Of a stretch of 64,000 bases of DNA, positions 26,601 through 38,818 are shown one piece after another (the stretch's first letter is position 1; the number at the start of each line of letters is the position of its first letter). The stretch is from Hanleya hanleyi (taxonomy: Eukaryota; Mollusca; Polyplacophora; Lepidopleurida; Hanleyidae): NCBI GenBank assembly GCA_036873755.1, contig JAVTVY010018682.1:18981-82980 (forward strand), in the 5' to 3' direction. The position numbers and the translations under genes are program-made. The notes under the pieces were generated by a model, which did no database searches, was not told the DNA's origin, and saw nothing but the letters and a program-made list of their open reading frames with translations.

Positions 26601-29600
26601 TTTATACAGATCGTTCTAAAGATGGCGAGAGAGTATCATCTGATACTATCTTTGGTTACAAAACTAAAACCTGTCGACTACCAGGTAAAAGATCGATATT
26701 CACTGCAGAAGCAAAGCTATATTTTTGGCTTTGGAAGGTATTGGTTCCACTAAAAGGAAAAAAATATGTCATAATCTCAGATTCACTGTCATGCCTTTAA
26801 GCGATTAAAAGTGGAACTTCGACTCATCCCACTATCTTGAATATTCTACAACTACATGACTAGACTTGATCAACATATTGATATTGTGTTTTGTTGGTTG
26901 CCCAGTCACATTGGCATCAAAGGTAATACTGAGGCTGATAGAATGGCTAAGGCAGCCCTAGGTGATGAGGTTGATCCTGTTGGAATCCCATATAGCTATT
27001 CCAGACCCTCTATCTGTACTTATGTGAGGCGGTTGTTTCAATCTTTATGGGATGCTGTGAATAATAACAAACTTCATGAGTTAAAAAAAAACTCGGCTAC
27101 ACTCATCTGAACAGCCAGAAACATTTCGATCAAACTATGATCATGCGATGTAGGATCGGTCATACACGATTAACTCAAGAACATTTACTTAAAAAGAGCC
27201 AGTCACAAGGTGTATTCCATGCCACGAAGATCTCAAAGTGAAACATATTTTTATCGACTGCATAAATTTTAAAACTGTAAGAGATTCTTTTTATCGACTA
27301 CTCTGGAAGATATTTTTAGTCGGGTGAGAGAGGAATGTGTCTTAGGTTTTTTGAGAGAAATCGGTTTGTTGCATAAGTCTTAATGTGTGTGTTTAATGTG
27401 TTGGATTACGAATTTATTGGCTTGAATACTTAGAATTTTGTTTGATCGTCGCTATATAGCTGAAATATTGCTGAACGCGACACTAAACCTTAATTCTCTC
27501 TCTCTCTCCTAAATTACTTACCTCGTTCGCATTCTTTATAACCCCTTCCTCGAATGGATCACATTTCTTTTCCGTGTAAAAAGCAAACGCAGCCAGACCT
27601 GCCAGAGCACCTAAAATCGCCAGAATACCGAATCCCACTGTACTGAGGAGCATTACGCTGAAAATAACGACAGTAAATTAGACTACATTCACTATTATTA
27701 GAATATATATTGATACGTAATCAAAAACGTTTAACCGATTTATGACCAGCTCAGTATAAGAATAATATATTTACCTTGGCGTTGTATATGTAAACCGTAA
27801 TACATCTCAACAATGCCTGTAGTACGGGTACCTAAGATGGCAATAACTATGTATTCTCAATTTTGCATAAATCGTTCATCTGTTATGGCAGAGTAATATG
27901 AGCAAATCCAAATAAGTATATTGGATATAACGCTGTGAGTGTAGCAATGCAATTATATCACATGATAAAGGACAAGGGTAAGACGTAGAGGACGTTTGCG
28001 CAACCCACACTTTGGCTTGTCTCTGTTTAGGTAGTGATGCTATGCGTTGAGCTGTCTGTTGCTGGAAAGAAAGAGTGAACCAGAAAATGGGAGCTCCAAC
28101 AAAACATCCCCAGAATGAAGTTCTCACAGTGGGGTCCGGATTAAAACTGAAAAGAAAAAAATCAAAGTACTGATGTTGGGTTTACTTGCATCAGAGGGGT
28201 TTACTAGTCACATATTTGTGATCATTTACTGGAGGAAAGGTGGTGCTCCCTTTACACAGAGAATCGTCCTCAAGCTGTGCGGTTTGTAGGGCCAAACTTT
28301 CACTTTTATCAAAAGGATATGAAATGAACCATTTTGTACAGCCTACATGCTGAGTTATTATGCGGACACGAAGTAATGAAGGGCTGCAGATGCACGAAAA
28401 CGGATTTATGGCGCACCAAAGTTGGTACGGCCGGTACATTGGCTTATTTTCGTATTTTTATGCAGTTTTCGATGCAGATTTTCTTTTGTTGCAAAAATAG
28501 GACACCTTTAACCAAAACCAATTTTAGCTATTTTGAACAACAAATAATGCTGAAATGTTCAGTCCAAATATGATTTTGTTTAAAGGTGTCATAATTTTGC
28601 AACGAGAAAAAATGTCGACTGTAAATGCACCGAAAAGTGCAAAATAAGCCAATACCTCAGATTTGAATCACTGTAAGTCTGGTTGTGTTTATCTATGGGC
28701 CTTGATTATTCTTATCTGATAATTCAGTGTGTAGACTGTAAGAAATTGTCAATTTGGCGCTTTCTAGACAAAACTTAGCCCCACCGATTCCCTACCGGAC
28801 AAAATATATTGGAAACGCAAATTTGAAAAGAAATTGGAAAGCTAAAATTTGCCGCGTGATATCCCAATTATCACGTTCAAAGCTACCGTGCATCTCAAAT
28901 GTGTATATGACTGTAGGACAGAAGAACGGTATTTTTTATGAATGCTTTAAGAGGCATAAAATGAGAACAGTCTCCGGGCAGGAGATCAAAACTACACATG
29001 TGCAGTAGAAAAAAAACCAACTAAAAAGTGATAACAGATTAACCCGACAAACAACCCGACAAAGATACATTTAGATGTTATAGTCCGGGTGCCCATTCTG
29101 AGAAAGGGGGCTAGAAAACGAATCCGTTTACTCATTCGTGTGGCAAATTTTTACCTACCCAGCATTATACACTGGACCTTGGTGCTCAACACCAGGGGGG
29201 ATGTACGCCTGTCCGAGTGGGTAGTAAGGTCTGGACGAGTTAGGAAAATCGGGGGTAGCAAAAATAAATTTCTGCTCTAAGAATGGGGTATAGGTAAATA
29301 AAATCGCCTAACTTTTCTAATATTGGTTCAATCTTCCACAACTTGGTGTTATTTTGTTCAGTTCTAAATGGACAATCACTAAAAACCAATAGATATTACG
29401 AAGTTTGGAAACAATTGACGTCACTGTGGGGTCAACTCGAAAGTTCCACTAAAACAGTAATTTCGTCCTCCGACTGGACACAAAATTTTTTTAGACACAA
29501 ATACCGCGACGAACCGTAGGAAAGAATTTGTAGTATCTTACTCAGTCATCACTTACAATGATTTTCAGCAACTTAGGCTAGGAAACGTGCAAGGAAATGT

Positions 29601-32600
29601 AAATAAAGATCAACTTGTGCAATAATTGCGACCACTCAAATTAAGGGGTAGGGCAACATACATGGGAATATCTGCGTCCATTTTCGCGCGACTTCGATCC
29701 GATAGCAACATAACAATTTATCAGGAAACTCTGTTTCATGCTTTGCCATCAATAAACGGGTAATTAAGATACTAAATGTGCGCCGTCTGGGGGTCATTCC
29801 CAAATTATTTCAAAATCGAGCCATGGATTGTTAGGATTTCAGGAGCTGCCAAATCTTATATTTCCAATATAAAGTAAACTGGCGCTATTGAAGTGATGTT
29901 AGCCATGACCTCTTACATGATTACAACAAATTATGTTTTCATTGTAGATATTGTTTATCATATGCAAATTATATCTTCTATTATTGAGTAATCTGTGTAT
30001 TTGTTCAAGTTGTAACAAACTAATATGATTCTTCTACATCGTCCACGGTCAGTTGTACATTACTGCACTCAGACTCGCACCTGCAGGCTGCTGTACATGG
30101 AAGCTGAACGGCCCTGCAACTACATCTTCCCTTGCACCCTTTTTGACAGTTACAGGCTACTAATTCTACCAAACTCTTCGGGGCGGGAGCTCTGTTCATA
30201 AGATTGGGGACCAGATGACCTATGTCATCCTTTGTCCAGCCATGTCCAACTGGTGATGGAACAGATAACTTTCTGTCCCGCGCATGTTTCCACACGAAGC
30301 ACTGGTAATTTGCACGCTTTATGTGCTCTTTTGCACTATCCATTGTAGGTGGTAACTTGCTGCTGTCACAGTTCTTTTTAGCGAAAAGCTTATAACGCAC
30401 ATTATTTAGGTTAAGACTGTCACTGCCATAGAGTAGAGCAATGAATCTAGTCGCAGCTGTCACTGTCTCATCCGATATGTGCTCTACATCACTTCCCATA
30501 TTTCCAATGCCTACGAGAGTATCCATGTTCTTTCGAAGAACAGACAAGGCTTTTTTCTTTCCAATACCATGCAGACTGCTCGTGGAGTCACAGCCTGTTA
30601 AGACATGGAAGGCTGGTAGGATATCGCACGTTTGCTCGCCTAAGGTTTCTACTGATTCGTGTATGGGTATGAAACGTGCGCGTTTTCCTGTTCCTGTATG
30701 GAACCAGAGTTCTGTAACGCCCATAGCGCGGAAGTGGTGGCAACATAACACCGCTACATCTGTGTCTGGAGAGAAAACAATCAACCTTTTCTTGTGTTGC
30801 TGTGAATTATGTGCAAAATAGTCACAGTGGACGAATATCCTACTGTCTGCTTCTTCGTGATCTGATTGGAGAAGTGGCATATTCTCAGATGAGTTCCGTG
30901 TGAGTTTCACTGCGGAACCATCAGTTGAAGCAAGGACCAACGTCTGTCCATCTACCAGTTTCTCTGGTAGATTGTTGCACCAGTCAGAATGCAGGAACAA
31001 CAGCAAGTTAGACTTGTTCTTAGTGTTTGATAGATAGTGTTTGAAACTAGAAGGTAATTTGGTTGCCCTATTTTGTATCCTAACCTCTATTGTTCTCAGT
31101 GTGGAGCGCCTTGCTCTCTCTCCTGATTTGATCGAATCTTCCACATCATACCTATCCGGTACTACATGAACTTCATCAGCCAGTTTAAACTTGTTTAGAA
31201 TCACATCGGACAGCGCATCTGACAGTTCGCCAAATGTCGTTCTTTTTCCCTTTGTCATCATCTGAACGACAGCCATTAGATCAATGATGTATGCGGTTCT
31301 ACAGTCATTCTTTGGGAGCGTCTCTTTCGACAGGTTATCAATTTCTAGCTCATGCAATAGAACGCTCTTGGTAGTCTTCCTCAGCGACCCATCCATGTTG
31401 GCAAGTGATAATGGTACAGGTGAAAGTTCGTAGGAATGAACCTCTTCAAGGTTGATATCCCGGCTTTTTGATACAACCAGCAGGCGACTATAAACTTCAC
31501 GATCAATGCTAATGGTTTTTAGTGTCTGTTTGTCATTTGTCATTCTTAATGGCTTATTGAGACTTGCAAAAGTTTTGACGTTCATCTTCTTCAGTGGTTC
31601 CAAGAAATCCACCTTTCCAGAGACGAGCCTTTCGTCAACAAATAGATCCATTGCTTTTCTTCCCTGATCACTAGCAGTGAGGAGGGATGAGGAGACATCG
31701 TGTGGAGCGACTGTGCCTGTGGATATGTTGACAAGAGGTATTTTATCTCCATCATAAGGGCTAGTATCAAATGGGTTAACCATTTTATCTTTGATGCAGT
31801 CGACAATCTTACCCACGTCTGTTTCATCTCTTTCTGTTCTACGCGAACCTAAGTCTTTGTGGAGTGGTTGTTCAGGCTTCAAACCACTCATTACTTTGAA
31901 ACTCGTTGTTGCTGCAGACATAAGATGTGCCGTGAGGGCCCATCTGTCTCGAGTACCAGCTATCCCAGAAACTCCTACTATTCCTCCTTTGGTTTTGGAG
32001 TCTCTGTTCTGGGTTTGCTCCAGAGCCATGTCAGGGGACACTGTGTTAAATGACGATAGAGTAGGACATCGCGAGACAGCATGTCCCCTTCCATTTGTGA
32101 ATAATTCGTGAATTTCTGGGGCTGTATCAGGCAGCATTTTCATGTCTGCCAAATACACAGTTCCCCACCTGAAATAGTTGAGATGATCAAATGCCGTGTC
32201 ATAGGGTAACATATCAGTGAAGGTCTCAAGATGGAGGTTCCAATTGGAGTCTCTTTCTCCATAAAGGAAATCAAGAAGTAACCAAACCATGGCGATGTAT
32301 TCGTTCCAAAAGGTAAAGCTCTCCGAAAGGTTCTTGCCAAGTGTTAGAAATTGTTTCCACAGTGGATCTAATTTCTCATGTAGTCGCTCACCAAGATCAA
32401 GAGCTGCCTGTCTGATGTCATCCCTGTGTTCGATGGCAAACGTCTGCCCTTTCTGAAAGGCTGCAACTAATTCTCGCTTCTTCGTTTTCAGTATCTGAAC
32501 ATCGGCCCATGGGACATATCCTTGTTTCTCTAGCCATTCGCAAAATGATTCAAATCTCAACCTTTCCATGGCCTCACAAGTAAGTTTATGGGCCCGTATG

Positions 32601-35600
32601 GCCCTATTGTAGTGACTGCCATTCAGAAGTTTGGTAGCTACACCGGACCCATAAACATCGCTTTCACTCCAAATATCTTCCAGCCCAGATTCTTCCATCC
32701 GTTTTCCTATCAAACCCATGAAATTCTTAGCCCTGTGGAAGCCACCCAATCTAATAACAATGTGATCCAATTCTGGCGAAACAGCCCACTGGATATACGC
32801 TTCGCATCGCAGTATATTCCCTCGTCAAACGTGATTACAGGGTTTGTCTGTTGTAATTGTTCAGTGCAGGTGTTACTGAGAGCTTTCAAACAGGTGTATA
32901 CGGTATCAAGCTCTTTGACTGGAGCTGGTATCATGGGTGGGAAACCAATTCTTGATGGCAAAGATTTATGCGGTGTCACAAGAGCATGAAAACCACTCCA
33001 CCCAGGGACCTTTTGAGTGACTTGTAGATGACCTACATCTACATCAAACAGTTTCGTGGGAGAATTCCTTGCGAATATCCAAGCTCGGTTTAGCCCTCGC
33101 AATTTCTCTCGCTCAGTCGTGGAATGAGCGAAGAAGTCCACCTTGATCTTTTCTACAATTGGGATTATAGCCTTCCTAACTGTTGACACAAATGGATACA
33201 GTTTGGTTTCCTTTGCTTCTAGTGTTCGTTTCTTAAGTTTTCCCTTGCGCGGCTCTTTGGGGACCAGGTGTGTTGCATCCAGCGCCAACCCGCCTTGGTA
33301 GAAAGCCATACTCATAACATGAACGCTATCCTTTCCATCAAGAGTATCCTGTAAAAAGTCAGCGTTGTCCGCAGCAGCTTGCACAATAGATCCTGAGGAA
33401 ATGTTTGAAGGAAGAATTGCTTTGTAATATCCATCCTCCCCATTAAACTTCCGTAAAACTTCCTCGGCCCAAATGGTGTCGATTTGTTCGCAGTCCCAAT
33501 AATTGATACTATGTCCATGATGATTCAGCATGGTGATTATTGTCTTTCCTCTGACCATTGTCCGCAATGCTAATCCCAGGCCAACATTTTAGGCATTTTT
33601 TTTCTGGCCCCAGAATTGCAAGATATTATGTCCTGTGCAATGGATAAGATATGTGTAACCTTTTGAGTTTTTTTGTCCTCGTCCGAGGAAAAATCAGAGT
33701 CTTCTATAGCTTTCATAGCTTTCTCACGTGTCAAATCGGAAATTTCCAATGGTTGGGTTTCGATACCAACTACGTCTTTGATGTCACTTCTTAGAATGAC
33801 AGATGCTTGATATAAAATCTGTGTGATTGGGTTTGCTGCTTCTGGACTGCTGATTGGGGATTCCGCTACCATAGCTCTGAGCTCAGCAAAACTGTTGATT
33901 ATATCACCAAGTTTCAAAGTAGAGCTACACACAAGCTCTGATCTGTTTCTCTCACGTTGATTGTGAAACACAATCTGGTGTCCATATTTCTTAACGAGTC
34001 TCCGCTTAAGATTTTGTACCTTGTAGCTCTCTACGGATTTAACATCCACCTCATTTTCAAGCAGATGGCGCTTGTATATATCTAACAGATTAGACATCTC
34101 GTATGCTTTCCCAGCGGTAACTAGATCACGATTTATCTCTTCGACCAGCCCAAGGAATGCCCTTTCATATTGGTCAAATGGACCAGTGGTTTCGCTATCA
34201 AGCTGAAAACGTCTAGTTGTAATGGCTGTGTATTGCTTATGACAAGCGCGGTGATATTTCGCTTCTACAGCGATCAGGTCCTCCCCGATAATTCGTGTCA
34301 TCATGATGTTATCATTCCGTTGCGTAGCTGCCTTTAGCAATGTTTCCTGCATCTGTGTTGTTACAACTTGAGTCAAACGTAACTCTCCGTGACATTTTTT
34401 ACGCTGACAAAAAATACAGAGGGTCCAGTCCGTGGTTGACTCAAAACTTCTTGTTTTCACAGTTGATGTCGAAGCAACGGGCAGCTGTGACGGTTCACAC
34501 CCTGCACTGCTTGAGTGCGAAATATTTCTATGGCTTATGTAACTACAGTAACACGTTTTGTGCCACTTAACCGTGTCATTGGTGAAAGTAATACCCCTGA
34601 TATCGGGTTTCAATCTCTGATAGATATCATCACCTCGTGCTATAGCACATTGAATGAATCTTTCAACAGAAGATTTTATTCCAATTCTAAGTTTTTCGCC
34701 CTCTTTACTTGACTGGCATTTGATGCACTTTTCAAAATCTGTGCATGCTCTCTGCTTTTTGAACTTAAGTTTGATTCCAGGACTCTCTTCAAATGATGCC
34801 ATTTCGGTTATTAGATCTATATTTTAGCAATCCTTTCCATCAACAAGTAAAATTTTGACTACTTATATGTATGCTAAAAAGAACCTCAAACTAAGCCAAA
34901 CTGTTCGCGAAGACCTCAACGTATAACTAGTCGTGTGCGGAATGTGCGTCTTTCGCTACAGACATTATGTTCATACAGCGTTAAATTAGACCAGTATAGA
35001 TGGCGCTGTTGTATATAACACATTATAATCCGGGCAATCTGTTAATGGACAGATAGCGCTCGTCGCAGTTATAGATAACATATCATCCGGGAAATCCGAC
35101 AATAGACAGATGGCGCTCGTCGCAGTCGTCACAGCTGGGTAGCTGTCATTAATTATACGCTTTGGACACATCAATATTCATGCTGAATGATCTGTTAAAC
35201 AAGGGCGAACGAATCTAATTGACAGATGTATGACAGCAGAATATGTACATAACAAATCAGATAAATATATCGTGAATAATATGATGTCTCAGATTGGGAG
35301 ACTGGGTCGACAAAAGATAGGCTTACTCCACGCAAGAAATTTTATCCCGTATTTTCGACATCTGTGGTCGTAATTTAGAAACGGCCCCTAGGTAACATAA
35401 TAAATATGTAAATGGTACATTTATTGACATAAAAACTTTCACAAATTCACGAATAATATAAAGGTCTTATAGTTTCAGGCTGATGCAAACACATGCGTTA
35501 TTTGCGTTATTTTCAACCATATGTATCCTCAGAATGCTAAATCGTAATAATTTTCAAAATCAAGAATTGTACAATAATCGTGATAATTCCAGGCAGTTTT

Positions 35601-38600
35601 CCCTCTAATATTCCCAGATTTTTAGCATTTTTTATTGAACAGTGTCTGGATGAGATGCTACAAGCATAGCATTTGATTTTGCAGTAGTATTATTGAATAC
35701 AAAAAACTTCTTAGGCTTCACTGTATAAAATGGAAAAAATCACTGGAACTTTGGAGACGGTCCCTTGATGACATCACCCGCTTTTTATTTTAAGATATAT
35801 AATAGTTTCCTGTGATGCTCCAATATGTGCCAAATACAACGACGCTTCAACTGCTAAAATTGAGTGAAAATTGTAGGAGTTACAAACATTTGAGTACCTA
35901 TACCCCCTTGACAGGGCAGAAAAACAGTTCGCCGACCTATGGTTTTATAACCTCTCTCATACCTTACTACCCGGGCGGGCGACTGTACATCCCCCTCATT
36001 GTTGACCACCTAGACCCAGGGTACAATACTCGGTAGGTCAAAATTTGCCACATTTCTGAGTAAGCGGAATCACCATTTCTTGTTATGGGCACCCGGACTA
36101 TTACGTTTGTGAAGACAAATATTAATTCTTTCAATTCTGTACAAACAGCAGTGTTCGTACAGACAGTATATACCCATCTTACATACTCTGAACACCCCCG
36201 ATATATACTCATCTTACATACTCTGAACACCCCCGATATATACCCATCTTATATACTCTGAACACCCCAATATATACCTACTTTCACACTCTGAACGCCC
36301 CCGATATATGCCCATCTTACATACTCTGAACACCCCCGATATATACCCATCTTATATACTCTGAACACCCCCAAAATATACCTACTTACATACTCTGAAC
36401 ACCCCCGATATATACCCATCTTACCTACTCTGAACACCCCCGATATATACCCATCTTACATACTCTGAACACACCCATACTCCGATATATACTTACTTAC
36501 ATACTCTGAACACCCCCAATATATACCTATCTTACATACTCTGAACACCCCGACATATACTCATTTTACTTACTCTAAACACGAGAGAGAGAGAATTAAG
36601 GTTTAATGTCGCGTTCAGCAATATTTCAGCTATATAGAGGCGATCAAACAAAATTCTAAGTACTCAAGCCAATAACTTTGTAATCCAACGCATTAAAACA
36701 TATACACATTAAAACTGTAACAAACCGATTTCGCTCAAATAACCCAAGATGCAAACCTCCCTCACCCGGCTGAAAAGATCTTCCAAAACAGTCGCTCGAT
36801 AAAACGCATTTCTTACAATCGTAAAATCTATGCATTCGATAAGAATATGTTTCACCGTGAGATCTTAATGGCATGGAATACACCTTGGGGCTGGCGCTGT
36901 TCAAATGAGTATGGTCTACAGTTTTTTGAACTCCTGAAGTTTGTTATTATTCACAGCATCCCATAAAGATTTAAACAGCCGTCTCACATAAGTACAGATA
37001 GCGGGTCTGAAATCGCTATACGGGATTCCAACAGGATCAACCTAATCATCTAGGTCTGACTTAGCCATCCTATCAGCCTCAGTATTACCTTTGATGCCAC
37101 ATGACTAGGCAACGGACAAAACACAATATCAATCTGCTGATCAAATCTAGTCATGTAGTTGTAGAATACGCAAGATAGTGGGATGAGTCGGAATTCCATT
37201 TTTAATCGCTTGGAAGCATGACAGTGAATCCGAGAATATGACATTTTTCTTTTAGTGGACCCAATACCTTCTAAAGCCAACATTTTGGCTTTTGCTTCTG
37301 CAGTGAATATCGAACTTTTACCTGGTAGTCGACAGGTTTTAGTTTTGGAACTAAAGATAGTAGCATATGCTACTCTCTCACCATCTTTAGAACCATCTGT
37401 ATAAATAGCCTGATGCGATCTGTATTTCTCTCTCAGTAGACCAAATTCTTGTGTATACAAGAGCTGGCTCGTGTCTGCCTTTTTATATTTCGTTAGAAAA
37501 ATATCTACTTCTGGTTGAGCTAACTGCCATGGTGGAATTGGTAAAGAGCTCGTTAGGTAAACTTCGACTGAGCTTAATACCAGCTGCTACAATATGGTTT
37601 CATACGAATTCCAAGAGATGGAACAATGGAGGGTTTCTTCAAATAGAGATCCGCGAACTAAGGTTTGAAAACACAGCCATATGCAGGATTCGAGTGATTT
37701 GATCGCAATTTTGTGATATATTTATGTGATAATTTAATTCTTCGAAGTTCTAAAGGAAATTCATCTGCTTTCTTTAGGGGATATTCTGAACGCGCCAAGG
37801 CAAAGTCTTAGTCCTTGATGGAAAATAGGATCTTGCTTTGCCAAGTTTGACTTGCTGGCACCGTTGTAAACAATAGAGCTATAATCAAGTTTCGAACGAT
37901 CAAGTGATCGATATAAACGGATAAGTGTTTGCTGATCTCCTCCCCACTTATAGTTGGCAACTACCTTCAACAAATCAAGAGCTTCCCTGCAATTAGCTTT
38001 CAAGCAATTTATATGCGATATGAATGTTGATCGGTGGTCAAACAACATTCCTAAGAAATTGACCTCTTTTTCCACTTTCATCTCAGTTCCATCTAATGTT
38101 TGTACTGGATCTTTGTGCTGGAAATATTTTCTGCAGCGGTGTATACAATTTGTCTTAATTCTGGAAAATTTGAAACCATTTTCTATACACCATTTCTGAA
38201 TTCTATTCAGACAAAGTTGTAATGTTCTCTCACTATTGTGTATACTTTTTCTACTACACGAAATGTTGAAATCGTATACAAAGAGTGAACCATCAATTGA
38301 TTTATTCAAAACTTCCGCCAAGCTGTTGATCTTGATAATAAACAGAGTAGTAGAAAAAATACTGCCCTGTGGGACACCTTGATCTTGGTGGAAATGATCA
38401 GACATGGTTGTACCCAACCGAACTTGTCTATCATTCAAAAAGTTGGATATGAAAATGGGTAAACGATCCTTTAATCCCATAGTGTGAAGGTCTTCTAGAA
38501 TCGCGTATGTCCATGTAGTATCATAGGCTTTTTCTAAATAAAAAAATGTGGAAACTACATGTTCATTCTTGGCGAAAGCATTCTAATTCTCATCCGTTAT

Positions 38601-38781
38601 ATCACGTAATATGAGAATTCAAAACACGATGTCTCCATCTTACGAGTGTCGAAATAAATGCTATGGTTGTATTTCGGTTTTCATTAACACAAGTTTCGCG
38701 TCTGGATGTTAACTAGAAACGCTAATATAGATAGTTTTGACGCCAGATTCCTAAAGATTCGCCATACAAATATATACATCC

Positions 38782-38818
<37 letters not shown>

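Larger units (their letters stand above)
29081..36100 (-). mobile_element. AcademX-like DNA transposon, 7,020 bp, with long TIRs and TTA target duplication
   Basis: The ends share TAGTCCGGGTGCCCAT in inverted orientation. Imperfect inverted similarity continues inward for about 375 bp (e.g. GTGGCAAATTTTxACCTACC, GGGTAGTAAGGT, GGGGTATAGGTA). TTA flanks the element on both sides (29078-29080 and 36101-36103). Inside is one intronless minus-strand gene (30020-34802) encoding a zinc-module, XPG/FEN1-like nuclease and Cys-rich protein. From what I know of Repbase-type superfamilies, Academ elements have 3-4 bp target duplications, and the AcademX lineage carries an XPG nuclease, so this is the best fit. 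Two reading-frame breaks make this copy non-autonomous. It sits in SLC5 intron 6. Confidence 0.82.

Noticed and set aside
30441..32989. Plus-strand frames of 60-133 codons opposite the transposase gene
   Set aside because: They are antisense shadows of a long minus-strand coding region.
33590..33602. A AAA AAA slippery heptamer in the transposase gene as a programmed -1 frameshift site
   Set aside because: The 8-A run is in the right phase, but slipping there reads AAT GCC TAA and stops. The real frame change must lie after that stop, so a base loss is the better explanation.
36164..36580. CRISPR-like array
   Set aside because: The 35-37 bp units are contiguous with no unique spacers; this is a eukaryotic minisatellite.
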